Origin: Hyphomicrobiaceae bacterium
Lineage (GTDB): Bacteria; Pseudomonadota; Alphaproteobacteria; Rhizobiales; Hyphomicrobiaceae
Direction of reading: 5' to 3'
Length of the DNA: 15,532 bases
Assembly (NCBI GenBank): GCA_021775715.1
Contig: JAJFHI010000308.1
Coordinates: 1-15,532 of the forward strand
Below are positions 1 through 8,149 of this stretch, piece after piece. The position numbers and the translations under genes were made by a program. The notes beneath the pieces were generated by a model. That model was not told the DNA's origin and made no database searches. It saw only the letters and a program-made list of their open reading frames with translations. Positions within the stretch are counted from its first letter, which is position 1. Every line of letters begins with the position of its first letter.

Positions 1-987
1 CGCAATCGCTTGTCACTTGGCAATCAGCCCGCACAGAAAGTCCTTCGCCGCGTCTCGCGTGGACTGAAACGTTTCCAACAAGCCAACCCAGTCGGCAAAG
101 CCCAACAGAACGTTGCCCACCACTACGACCTTGGCAACGAATTCTACAAACTGTTCCTCGACCGAGACATGTTTTACTCGTGCGCATATTTCCGGACGGA
201 AAATGAGACCCTCGAAGACGCCCAGCGTAGCAAATGCCGATTGATCGCAGCAAAGATGGACTTACAGCCCGGACAGAAGGTGCTCGACATCGGCTCTGGA
301 TGGGGCGGGCTCGCCTGCTATCTGGCGCAGGTCGCCGACGTCGATGTAACCGGTGTTACGCTGTCGAAGGAGCAGCACGCGTTATCAGTCGCGCGTGCCA
401 AAGAGCTAGGCCTTGAAGGTCGCGTTCGCTTTGAACTCAAAGACTACCGCAAGCTGACCACCAAATACGACCGCATCGTCTCCGTCGGCATGTTCGAGCA
501 CGTCGGCGTGCAGCACTACGACGAGTTCTTTGCAAAAATAAACGACCTGATGACCGAAGACGGCGTCATGCTGCTGCATTCGATCGGCCATATGAGCCCT
601 CCGGGAACGGCAAGTCCCTGGCTCAGAAAGTACATTTTCCCTGGCGCTTACTCGCCAGCGCTTTCGGAAGTGTTCCCTGCGGTTGAAAACAACAGCTTGT
701 GGGCGACGGACCTGGAATTCCTGCGCGTGCATTACGCCACAACATTGACGCACTGGTGCGAAAGGTTCGAAGCCAACCGCACCAAGATCGCTGAAATGTA
801 CGATGAAAAGTTCTGTCGGATGTGGGAGTTCTATCTGATCAGTTGCGAGATGATGTTCCGGACCGGATCGCAGGAAGTGTTCCACATGCAGCTGGCCAAA
901 AAACGTGATGCGGCGCCCATTACGCGTGACTATGTAACGGAAACGCAGAGAAAATTCGAACAGATCGAACGCGAAGTAGGCCTGTAA
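1..987 (+). CDS. cfa: Cyclopropane-fatty-acyl-phospholipid synthase, 5' end cut by window edge
   Basis: SAM-dependent enzyme that adds a methylene bridge across the double bond of unsaturated acyl chains in membrane phospholipids. The reading frame is open to base 1. A TTG at base 10 would give 325 residues, shorter than the usual 380-420 of the family, so I read this as the C-terminal part of a gene starting left of the window. Visible motifs, numbered from that TTG: NVAHHYDLGNEFY (34-46) and FYSCAYF (55-61), typical of the family, the SAM-binding loop VLDIGSGWGG (91-100), then SVGMFEHVG and HSIGH, which hold the conserved Glu and His near the active site, and the RKYIFPGAYSPALSEV signature. 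The C-terminus appears complete (TAA at 985-987). Identification is firm; only the start is missing. Confidence 0.95.
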   Translation, partial: RNRLSLGNQPAQKVLRRVSRGLKRFQQANPVGKAQQNVAHHYDLGNEFYKLFLDRDMFYSCAYFRTENETLEDAQRSKCRLIAAKMDLQPGQKVLDIGSGWGGLACYLAQVADVDVTGVTLSKEQHALSVARAKELGLEGRVRFELKDYRKLTTKYDRIVSVGMFEHVGVQHYDEFFAKINDLMTEDGVMLLHSIGHMSPPGTASPWLRKYIFPGAYSPALSEVFPAVENNSLWATDLEFLRVHYATTLTHWCERFEANRTKIAEMYDEKFCRMWEFYLISCEMMFRTGSQEVFHMQLAKKRDAAPITRDYVTETQRKFEQIEREVGL

Positions 988-1083
988 TCCAAGACCTATC
1001 AGCTCTTCAGGTTGCGTTCATTTTACATGTCGGATGAATGACACGCCCTATACTGGGCACGCTGAACTTGAGGAGTTATTTCA

Positions 1084-1377
1084 ATGTCAAAGCACATATT
1101 AGTTGCCGTTTTTGCCTGTTTTACACTTTTTGCCAGCACAGCACCGTCGCTTGCTTGCGCTTGTTGCGGCACATGGAAAGTCGTCAACGTTGCACAAAAT
1201 GACGTTCTCAATATTCGCTCAGGGCCAGCCGCGTACTTTTCGAAAATCAGTACGATCCCAAGTGGATCTGCGTGTGTAATCAAGACCGGTCAATGCAAAC
1301 GCAACTGGTGCAAAGTAAGCTATGCTGGTTCAAAAGGCTGGGTCTCCAACCGCTACCTGCGTTACTTCAAAAACTAA
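1084..1377 (+). CDS. Small secreted bacterial SH3 (SH3_3-type) domain protein
   Basis: 97 residues. A hydrophobic N-terminus (about 1-24, ending SLA before CACC) looks like a Sec signal peptide, so the product is probably periplasmic. The rest is one SH3b domain: VVNVAQNDVLNIRSGP opens it and KGWVSNRYLRYF closes it, the usual pattern of SH3 domains that bind peptidoglycan or other envelope partners. The mature part has five cysteines (three right after the signal peptide, in CACC, and two more in the domain), which suggests disulphides. The ATG has a good ribosome site (GAGGAG about 8 bases upstream). A TATACT at 1049-1054 could be the -10 box, but no good -35 was seen. It ends 12 bases before the convergent spermidine-synthase-like gene. 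The partner and exact role are unknown. Confidence 0.8.
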   Translation: MSKHILVAVFACFTLFASTAPSLACACCGTWKVVNVAQNDVLNIRSGPAAYFSKISTIPSGSACVIKTGQCKRNWCKVSYAGSKGWVSNRYLRYFKN

Positions 1378-1389
1378 AACCCCCGCGCA

Positions 1390-2106
1390 TCAGGCCTTTT
1401 GGGCAAGGTACACCGTTTGCGTGAACTCGCGGTCTTGCAGCGGGTTATCGAATGTCACGCGCTCAGCGCGGGCTTCAGAAAACACGTCTGCCAGTCGCGC
1501 TGTGAAAGTCTCGTCTGGCAGCTCATTCGACCACAACCCAAACACGCCACGTGGTTTGAGGTGTCTTGCAAATTTGCTTAACCCCTCAGGTTGATAGAAC
1601 GCCGCGTTTTCCGGACTGAGGAAAAACTCCGGCGAATGGTCGATATCGACGAGGATGGCATCGAACTGGCGGGCGGGGGTTTTGGCATCAAGACCTGCCG
1701 ACGATGTCGCAAGCTTAAAGAAATCTCCCAGGACAAATGCACAGCGCGTGTCGTTGACCAGACCTGGCCCGAGAGGCAGCAATCCTGTCTCATGCCAATC
1801 GATAACCGCTTCCAAAGCTTCAACGACCAACAGTGAACCGACCGCATCAGACTCAAGAACGGCCTGCGCGGTGTAGCCAAGTCCCAGTCCACCTACGACA
1901 ACATCTAGGTCGTGACCGTGAAGTTCACCAAGGCCCAACTTCGCCAGCGCGATCTCTGACGCCGTAAACAAGCTCGACATCAGGTGCTCTTCGCCAAGCT
2001 TAATCTCGATCACCTCGACACCAAGCGAAAACTCACGCCTCCGGCGCAGAGTCAACGCACCAATTGGCGTCGGCCGATAGTCGAGTTCTTCGAAATATTT
2101 GCTCAT
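1390..2106 (-). CDS. Spermidine-synthase-like (aminopropyltransferase-fold) protein
   Basis: 238 residues with a class I methyltransferase/aminopropyltransferase fold. The nucleotide-binding loop reads GGLGLGYT (72-79), an acidic residue closes the second strand (VVEALEAV, about 94-101), and the acidic loop FDAILVDIDHSP (about 148-159) lies where true spermidine synthases have their catalytic Asp. Such proteins are usually annotated as spermidine synthase, but the canonical polyamine-binding motifs are not clear, so the substrate is uncertain and a methyltransferase-like role is possible. The start is ATG at 2106, with only a weak AAGG upstream. It begins 43 bases after the transporter gene ends on the same strand, so it may be the last gene of the budA-transporter unit. 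Confidence 0.75.
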   Translation of the reverse strand: MSKYFEELDYRPTPIGALTLRRRREFSLGVEVIEIKLGEEHLMSSLFTASEIALAKLGLGELHGHDLDVVVGGLGLGYTAQAVLESDAVGSLLVVEALEAVIDWHETGLLPLGPGLVNDTRCAFVLGDFFKLATSSAGLDAKTPARQFDAILVDIDHSPEFFLSPENAAFYQPEGLSKFARHLKPRGVFGLWSNELPDETFTARLADVFSEARAERVTFDNPLQDREFTQTVYLAQKA

Positions 2107-2149
2107 CTGACCTTGTCGGCGATCAGACGCACAACATCAAGGACCTTCG

Positions 2150-3421
2150 TCACGCCGTAGCAAGCGTTGGCTCAACGACGTCAATATCAGCGTCGGTCTG
2201 ACGGCGCTCTGCAACAACAAGACATGCCAACGACACGATCGCGGCAACCGTCGCATAACCGGCAGCGCTGAGTGGACCAAAATCACCAATGAGAAGATGC
2301 GCGACCATCGGTGCTGTACCGCCGAAAACCGCAAAACTAACATTGTACGATACCGACAAACCTGACATCCGCGTCCCTTTTGGGAAAAGCGTGCCCACAT
2401 ACATTGCCGTTAGACCAATATAGGGGCCGATCACGCAGGCCAGTCCCAACTGCCCGGCAAGAACAAGGGCTGGGTTATGATGTCCCATCAGCCAGAACAA
2501 CGGGAATGCGAACACAATCATCGCCGTAGCAGCCACCTTCATAACACGCGCCACACCATATCGATCGCCGAGGTGCCCGCCGAACAGAACGATCGGCACG
2601 AGCACGATCATACTGATGGTGTTGACTTCCAAGCTCTGTGAATTCGTCAGTCCGGAAACTTGAACCATGTACGTCGTGAGATAGACGAACACCATATAGA
2701 AGTTAATCGCCGAGAAAATAGCGATACCGGCCCCAAGAAGCATCGACTGCCAATGCTCTTTGAATGCTTCAACTACCGGACTCTTGCTATCCGGCGCAAC
2801 TTCAAGCGCCCCGTCGTCCGGCATATGCTGGCGCAACAGCAGCGCTGCAATGCCAACAGCCGAACCCATCAGGAATGGAATACGCCAACCCCAGGTCGCA
2901 ACCTGGTCGGCGGTCAAAACGACATTGATAAGCGCTGCCACCGCCGAACCCAGTAATACGCCGCAAGCTGCGCCCGCATTCGACCAACTGCCGTAAAACC
3001 CGCTTTGACCCTCGGGTGCCTGCTCTGCCAAATACGTCACTGACCCAGTGTATTCGCCACCAACCGACGCACCCTGCAAAAGCCGTAGCACAATCAATAA
3101 AACCGGCGCAGCAACACCAATTGTCTCCCACGTCGGTAGCAGGCCGATCATCGTCGATGGGATTGCCATCAACATCGTTGAATAGAAGAGTACCTTTTTG
3201 CGACCAATCCGATCGCCCAGATGACCGAATATTGCAGAGCCAAGCGGGCGGGACAAGAAACCAATCGCAAACACGGCGAGCGACAGTAACAGCGACATGC
3301 TGCTGTCATCGGCTGGGAAAAACATCTTTCCTATAACCGCTGCAAAGTAGCCATAAACCGCGAAATCATACCATTCGAGAACATTACCAGACAATCCGGC
3401 TGCAATCATACGCTTGTTCAT
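2150..3421 (-). CDS. MFS transporter, metabolite:H+ symporter (MHS/ProP-KgtP-like) family
   Basis: 423 residues, about twelve hydrophobic segments, inner membrane. The family is recognisable from the N-terminus (GNVLEWYDFAVYGYFA), the loop-2/3 motif GHLGDRIGRKKVL (about 65-77), and QGASVGGEYTGSVTYLAE after helix 4. All three are typical of the MHS branch, which includes ProP (proline/betaine), KgtP (2-oxoglutarate) and ShiA (shikimate). The substrate cannot be read from sequence; an organic acid or zwitterion is likely. The ATG at 3421 has AGGAAG about 10 bases upstream. It starts 20 bases after budA ends, so the two are probably co-transcribed. That pairing makes a substrate linked to pyruvate, acetolactate or acetoin metabolism a reasonable guess, but only a guess. 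Confidence 0.9.
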   Translation of the reverse strand: MNKRMIAAGLSGNVLEWYDFAVYGYFAAVIGKMFFPADDSSMSLLLSLAVFAIGFLSRPLGSAIFGHLGDRIGRKKVLFYSTMLMAIPSTMIGLLPTWETIGVAAPVLLIVLRLLQGASVGGEYTGSVTYLAEQAPEGQSGFYGSWSNAGAACGVLLGSAVAALINVVLTADQVATWGWRIPFLMGSAVGIAALLLRQHMPDDGALEVAPDSKSPVVEAFKEHWQSMLLGAGIAIFSAINFYMVFVYLTTYMVQVSGLTNSQSLEVNTISMIVLVPIVLFGGHLGDRYGVARVMKVAATAMIVFAFPLFWLMGHHNPALVLAGQLGLACVIGPYIGLTAMYVGTLFPKGTRMSGLSVSYNVSFAVFGGTAPMVAHLLIGDFGPLSAAGYATVAAIVSLACLVVAERRQTDADIDVVEPTLATA

Positions 3422-3441
3422 ATCTAGGGCTTCCTATGTTT

Positions 3442-4239
3442 TCATAAATAGCGGTGCATCACGACAAGCGCGTCGTGGGGAATGTCTCGTTCGATGGCGC
3501 CAAGATCAGCGTCTTTATCGTGTTGCATCTCAGAGGCATAGAATGCGTCCGTCTGCGGCAACATCATCGAAAACTCGGGCATGTAATCGACGGCAACCTC
3601 TGCTTTGCCAACCGTGAAATCGAGCACATGTCCACCAGCCGTTTTATCGGCTGAAATGAAATGCAAGTGGTAACCAGGAAGGTTGATGCCGGCGACATAT
3701 TGCGGGCACCGGAAGCCAACAACCGTGCCTTCAACGTCCACAAACGGGAATACCGATTCTTGTTTCGCTACGTCCGCCAGCGGCGGGTACGGCTTGGATT
3801 GACGCGGGATACTGCGGCACACCATCTTCGCAAACGTTCCGGTAATGCGAATGGCATGGAAGATATTTCGGGTCGGAAGCAATGTATCTTCGTCGCGTTC
3901 AAATCGATCAAACGTGGTGCCTGAAACAAGTTGGTGATGTTCGTCAATGTCGAAGCTAGTGACGACAGCAAACGGTGTCGTCAGCGACAGATCCGGCTGG
4001 ATGACCGTACCGTCGTGCTTGACCTGATAGACTTGGCCATCAAGAATGATCATCTCCCCATCGAGATGATCAAATGTTCCGATGCCGAAATCACCATGGC
4101 TTAACAATTCGCGAAGCGTGACCTCGCCATCGTATACGCCGTTTAGAAGGGCGCTGAGTGTTGAGACCTGCGTTAACGTATCGTGATCTTCTGAGTTGCC
4201 GGAGCCAATGCCGTGACAATTGTCTTTTTGATCGAGCAT
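3442..4239 (-). CDS. budA: Alpha-acetolactate decarboxylase
   Basis: Converts (S)-2-acetolactate to (R)-acetoin and CO2, the second step of acetoin/2,3-butanediol formation; cytosolic here, as no signal peptide is seen. Numbered from the ATG at 4239 (265 residues): the family N-terminus LTQVSTLSALLNGVYDGEVT (22-41), GDFGIGTFDHLDGEMIILDG (49-68), and the zinc ligands in GYHLHFIS (H191, H193) and GGHVLDF (H204). An active-site Arg lies in the FAKMVCRSIPRQ region. A TTG at 4281 in the same frame would add 14 residues but has no ribosome site and gives an atypical N-terminus, so I prefer the ATG. No acetolactate synthase gene is in the window, so the substrate must come from a valine-pathway or catabolic synthase encoded elsewhere. 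Probably the first gene of a leftward operon. Confidence 0.93.
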   Translation of the reverse strand: MLDQKDNCHGIGSGNSEDHDTLTQVSTLSALLNGVYDGEVTLRELLSHGDFGIGTFDHLDGEMIILDGQVYQVKHDGTVIQPDLSLTTPFAVVTSFDIDEHHQLVSGTTFDRFERDEDTLLPTRNIFHAIRITGTFAKMVCRSIPRQSKPYPPLADVAKQESVFPFVDVEGTVVGFRCPQYVAGINLPGYHLHFISADKTAGGHVLDFTVGKAEVAVDYMPEFSMMLPQTDAFYASEMQHDKDADLGAIERDIPHDALVVMHRYL

Positions 4240-4783
4240 ACTCGCAATACCACCGCGCTCAGAAAAAACCTGATTATCCAAATAGCGGTATCACAAACAA
4301 TTTAACGTTCGGTTCAGCACGGGCGGTATTAAGCATTTGGCAATACAAAGAGGCGGCGAACCAGATTTATCGATCAAAACCGAAGAGGAAAGACGACGGG
4401 TTGGCTTGCGCGCCCAACGTCCGACCGGAAAACGTGCCGCATACCTCAACCATACACAGACCGAGCGGTCTGGCTGGCCTAGAGTGCCGGCCCCATTGCC
4501 GCCACCGCAAACATAGGCAGCATTATATTTTTGGTCTGAGCAACGGCGACGATTACAAAAAGACCAAATGTCCGGCCGGTCTCACAGCATTGATTGCAAA
4601 TTCCGCTCTATGTTTCTGGAGGTTAACGAAGATATGGCGCGCGATTTGTGACCTGCGTTCTCTACCCGTTTGTGTCTTTGTAACCAAGCTCAAACAAGGC
4701 ATTGCATCACCTGTATGAGTGACGCTATCAAGAGCACCACGATCAACAGCGCTCTGCGCCGGCCATTTGTCAGATTGAACAAA
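4240..4783. other. Intergenic stretch between divergent budA and gmd
   Basis: About 540 bases between two divergent genes. The longest open frames lack ribosome sites and protein-like composition, and I see no gene. A short perfect dyad (CAGACCG-AG-CGGTCTG, 4457-4472) could be an operator or chance. Promoters for both neighbours are expected here. Confidence 0.5.
4702..4731 (+). promoter_or_regulatory. Possible sigma-70-type promoter for gmd-fcl
   Basis: TTGCAT (4702-4707), an 18-base spacer and TATCAA (4726-4731) give four of six matches at each box, about 50 bases before the gmd ATG. This is plausible by position, but weak boxes of this kind are common by chance. Confidence 0.25.
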
Positions 4784-5857
4784 ATGAATCAACGAAAAAC
4801 CGCCCTCATTACCGGTGTAACTGGCCAAGATGGGGCCTACTTGTCGCGCCTTTTGTTGGATAAAGGCTACAATGTTCATGGTGTGAAGCGGCGCTCTTCG
4901 TCCTTCAACACGGAGCGAATTGATGATCTTTATCAGGATCCCCACGAGCACAAAACGCGGTTCCACCTACACTACGGCGACCTGACAGATTCCACCAACC
5001 TGATCCGCCTGATCCAGGAAACGAAGCCTGACGAGATCTATAACCTGGCCGCACAGAGCCATGTGCAGGTCAGTTTTGAAACGCCGGAATATACCGGCAA
5101 CGCCGACGCACTTGGAACATTGCGCATGCTGGAAGCGTTGCGCATTCTGGGCATGGAAAAAACCGCCCGCTTCTATCAGGCCTCAACATCCGAGCTTTAC
5201 GGCAAGGCACAGGAAACGCCACAAAGCGAAACGACACCATTTTACCCGCGCTCGCCTTACGCAGTTGCAAAGATTTACGCCTACTGGATCGCTGTGAACT
5301 ATCGCGAGGCGTATGGCATTCATGCTTCGAACGGCATCTTGTTCAACCACGAGAGCCCTATCCGAGGCGAGACCTTTGTGACACGCAAGATCACACGCGC
5401 AGTCGCTGCCATTGAAGCCGACCTCCAGTCATCGATCTTCCTTGGCAACCTTGACTCCAAGCGTGACTGGGGTCACGCACGCGACTATGTCGAAGGCATG
5501 TGGCGCATTGTGCAACAGGACGAACCAGACGACTACGTTTTGGCAACCGGTGAAACCCATTCGGTGCGCGAATTCGTCGAGCTTGCTCTGAAAGAAATTG
5601 GTCGTGAAATTTCTTGGGAAGGCGAAGGCGTCGATGAAGTCGGCAAGGATGTAAAAACCGGCGAAGAGCTCATCAAAATCGATCCGCGCTACTTCCGGCC
5701 AACCGAAGTCGACCTTCTTCTGGGCGATCCAACCAAAGCGAAAGAAAAGCTTGGCTGGCAACACACAACAACGTTCCCTGAATTGGTAAAAGAAATGGTT
5801 GCCTCCGACCGCGCGATGGTTGCACGCGAAGCATGGCGCCGTGACAGGTCTGCATAA
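4784..5857 (+). CDS. gmd: GDP-mannose 4,6-dehydratase
   Basis: Short-chain dehydrogenase that turns GDP-D-mannose into GDP-4-keto-6-deoxy-D-mannose, the first step towards GDP-L-fucose and related deoxysugars. 357 residues from the ATG at 4784, the normal family length. NADP-binding loop GVTGQDG (11-17), then the family block VHGVKRRSSSFNTERIDDLY (31-50). The catalytic residues are S134/S136/E137 in STSELYG and the YxxxK pair Y159/K163 in SPYAVAK. FNHESPIRGETFVTRKITRA is also diagnostic. The frame is open further upstream (to 4670), but that extension has no family similarity. The ribosome site before the ATG is poor. It lies 48 bases before fcl on the same strand, and the two act in sequence. 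Confidence 0.97.
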   Translation: MNQRKTALITGVTGQDGAYLSRLLLDKGYNVHGVKRRSSSFNTERIDDLYQDPHEHKTRFHLHYGDLTDSTNLIRLIQETKPDEIYNLAAQSHVQVSFETPEYTGNADALGTLRMLEALRILGMEKTARFYQASTSELYGKAQETPQSETTPFYPRSPYAVAKIYAYWIAVNYREAYGIHASNGILFNHESPIRGETFVTRKITRAVAAIEADLQSSIFLGNLDSKRDWGHARDYVEGMWRIVQQDEPDDYVLATGETHSVREFVELALKEIGREISWEGEGVDEVGKDVKTGEELIKIDPRYFRPTEVDLLLGDPTKAKEKLGWQHTTTFPELVKEMVASDRAMVAREAWRRDRSA

Positions 5858-5905
5858 CCAAATGGTCCTGTGTGGGCCGGCAGTCCGGACAAGGTAAGGT
5901 TGAAG

Positions 5906-6901
5906 ATGGCTGAGTTACCCGCTGCTGAACGTTCCATGGGCCACGACACCGTGTACAAGCTTGCTGGCAAACGTGTGTTCGTTGCCGGTCATCGCGGCAT
6001 GGTCGGCGCGGCCCTTGTCAAACGCCTCGAACATGAGAACTGCGAAGTGCTCACAGCCGGGCGGGATGTGATGGATTTGCGCGATCAAACCGCCGTGCGC
6101 AGTTGGATGTCGGCTGAAAAACCCGATACTGTCATCTTGGCTGCCGCCAAGGTTGGCGGGATCTTGGCCAACGATACCTATCCCGCAGACTTTCTTTACG
6201 AAAACCTGGTCATCGAGACCAACGTGATTGAATCAGCTTTCCGCCAGGATGTCGGGAAACTTCTGTTTCTCGGCTCATCCTGCATCTATCCGACACTTGC
6301 ACCGCAGCCGATCCCGGAAGACGCGCTTCTAACGGGGCCGCTAGAGCCGACCAACCAGTGGTACGCGATCGCAAAGATCGCCGGACTAAAGCTTTGTGAA
6401 GCTTACCGCAAACAACACGGAGTCGATTATGTATCGGCAATGCCAACCAATCTCTACGGACCTGGCGACAACTACGATCTGGAAAAAAGCCACGTCATTC
6501 CCGCTCTGATCCGCAAAGCGCACGAAGCAAAACAAAAGCAGGCTGCTAGCATACCAATCTGGGGGACGGGCACACCACGCCGCGAGTTCCTGCATGTCGA
6601 TGACGCCGCCGACGCCATGATACATTTGCTAAAGACCTACTCCGGCGCCCAGCACGTCAACGTCGGCTCGGGTGAGGATGTAACGATCCTGGAACTCACA
6701 CGTCAGGTCTGCGAGATCGTTGGCTTCCAGGGTGAAATCACTACCGACCCGTCAAAACCGGATGGTACTCCGCGCAAGCTAATGGATGTTTCAACACTGT
6801 TTTCGACCGGTTGGAAGCCGCATTACAGTCTGCGCGACGGGTTGGAGCACGCCTATCGGTGGTTCAATGAAAATATCGAAACCGCACGCATGAGCGCTTA
6901 G
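5906..6901 (+). CDS. fcl: GDP-L-fucose synthase (3,5-epimerase/4-reductase)
   Basis: Bifunctional SDR enzyme that epimerises and reduces the product of gmd to GDP-L-fucose with NADPH, feeding O-antigen, capsule or exopolysaccharide. 331 residues from the ATG at 5906, which has AAGGT about 10 bases upstream; a GTG at 5870 is in frame but has no ribosome site. Motifs: nucleotide loop GHRGMVG (28-34), GSSCIYP holding the active-site Ser and Cys (about 124-126), the YxxxK pair Y153/K157 in QWYAIAKIAG, and the conserved His in EKSHVIPALI (H196). It follows gmd in an apparent two-gene operon and ends 20 bases before the convergent DUF2793 gene. Also called wcaG. Confidence 0.96.
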   Translation: MAELPAAERSMGHDTVYKLAGKRVFVAGHRGMVGAALVKRLEHENCEVLTAGRDVMDLRDQTAVRSWMSAEKPDTVILAAAKVGGILANDTYPADFLYENLVIETNVIESAFRQDVGKLLFLGSSCIYPTLAPQPIPEDALLTGPLEPTNQWYAIAKIAGLKLCEAYRKQHGVDYVSAMPTNLYGPGDNYDLEKSHVIPALIRKAHEAKQKQAASIPIWGTGTPRREFLHVDDAADAMIHLLKTYSGAQHVNVGSGEDVTILELTRQVCEIVGFQGEITTDPSKPDGTPRKLMDVSTLFSTGWKPHYSLRDGLEHAYRWFNENIETARMSA

Positions 6902-6921
6902 TGGGCCGCCCCTTACGAGGA

Positions 6922-8016
6922 TCACGCCACCGCTGAAATTGACATGTAGTTTCTGCCGTCTGTGTGCAAGTCCGCGTCTGATCCGGAATTTTGATAAAGC
7001 GACATGGTGAAATAGTCGCCTTGAGACACAGCGAACAAACCAGTCGCGAAACCCGCGTAGTTGACGATTAACGGAAGCAGAGTAAACGCCTGTCGCACGT
7101 CGGACGAATTGAAATGTTCTACAAGTATGTAATTCGTAGTACCTACAGCGGACGTTACCTGGAGATACCCATGTAGCAAGACCGATGACACGCCCGCGGG
7201 AATTGTAAATCTTTCAGAGTCGGTCCCGATATCAAGATAGCCGTCCGTATCGAAATCCTCGGTATCAAAGTCGATAACGGTCGTCGTAGCCGTGGGGATG
7301 GCTGTGGCTGTTGTTTGGATACCTTTCGCGCGCGAGGCGAACGGCGTGAAGGCCGGGGTTGTGTTTGGTAACGACACAGCGCCCGTGTCTTTATCAACAA
7401 CGATGGCCTCATGGAATGTTGATCCGTCGGGGGAAACCTTCACATGAAAATCATCGTCGCCAGTTGTGCCAAATTCGGCGCGACCGGAGAACCCTGTTTG
7501 ATACAGCAAGCTTGCCGTGTCACCGGCCGCATTTTTGTTGATCTTTAGCTGATGGCCATTGCCTTCGTGATTTAGGAGCGCGGCAGGGCTTGCTACAGAA
7601 AGCCTGTTTGTTGTGTCCGCCGTGGCGTTAACCCCGACAAGTGGCGTTGGATTAACTGACGCTGGTCCGCCGCCTCCAGTCCCTACAGAACTCCATTGCA
7701 TTCCGTCCCAAACAACAAGCGCGCTGCTCTCTTCAACCCAGGCCCGCCATCCAGTTGCCGGTTGGTAAAAGGCCCAAGCGCCGTCCTGATACGCACCGAC
7801 CTTGCCATCCTGCCCGGCCCAGGCTGCTGACGCAGATGATCCGATAATATAGCGGTCGCCATCTGCTGGCGTCGAAGGTGGCGTCGTCAAATCATCTCGT
7901 AAAACCGACAAATGAACGAGTGCATCAAGCGCACGCAGCGCTTCGTTGTGCGTCACATGCTTTTGCGCTTGTGCTGGCGCGATATACGGGAGATTGAGAT
8001 TAGGGCTGCTGTCCAT
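6922..8016 (-). CDS. DUF2793 protein, phage/GTA-like spike or fibre with C1q-like C-terminus
   Basis: 364 residues from the ATG at 8016, which has GGAG nine bases upstream; longer in-frame starts to 8190 run into unrelated pseudogene sequence. Residues about 4-108 are DUF2793 (SPNLNLPYIAPAQAQKHVTH at the start; ADGDRYI, WAGQDGKVGAYQDGAWAFY). A glycine-rich hinge follows (112-117), then a low-complexity region with NHEGNGHQLKINK and FSGRAEFGTTGDDDFHVKVS, and a beta-rich last 100 residues (FTIPAGVSSVLLHGYL, QGDYFTMSLYQNSGSDADL). The last part resembles the C1q/TNF jelly-roll, which trimerises and often binds receptors. From general knowledge, DUF2793 proteins are common in Rhodobacterales prophages and gene transfer agents as surface or fibre proteins. 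The function here is inferred. No other phage genes are nearby, so it may act as an orphan spike gene. Confidence 0.8.
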   Translation of the reverse strand: MDSSPNLNLPYIAPAQAQKHVTHNEALRALDALVHLSVLRDDLTTPPSTPADGDRYIIGSSASAAWAGQDGKVGAYQDGAWAFYQPATGWRAWVEESSALVVWDGMQWSSVGTGGGGPASVNPTPLVGVNATADTTNRLSVASPAALLNHEGNGHQLKINKNAAGDTASLLYQTGFSGRAEFGTTGDDDFHVKVSPDGSTFHEAIVVDKDTGAVSLPNTTPAFTPFASRAKGIQTTATAIPTATTTVIDFDTEDFDTDGYLDIGTDSERFTIPAGVSSVLLHGYLQVTSAVGTTNYILVEHFNSSDVRQAFTLLPLIVNYAGFATGLFAVSQGDYFTMSLYQNSGSDADLHTDGRNYMSISAVA

Positions 8017-8149
8017 GCCGGTCCGCTCCATATTTGTGTTGAAACGATAGTACGGGCAGGTTTTGGTGGCGGGGATAGCGGTCCAGGACAAAAATAGGCT
8101 GCAAATCACGCGGTTGCACCCCGGACGCATTGAACAATCAGCGCGCTCA

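Noticed and set aside
406..885. 159-codon open frame antisense to cfa
   Set aside because: It lies wholly inside a clear cfa gene, has no family likeness, and long antisense frames are common in GC-biased coding DNA.
4158..4718. 186-codon plus-strand frame across the budA-gmd gap
   Set aside because: It begins antisense inside budA, has no ribosome site, and its composition is not protein-like.
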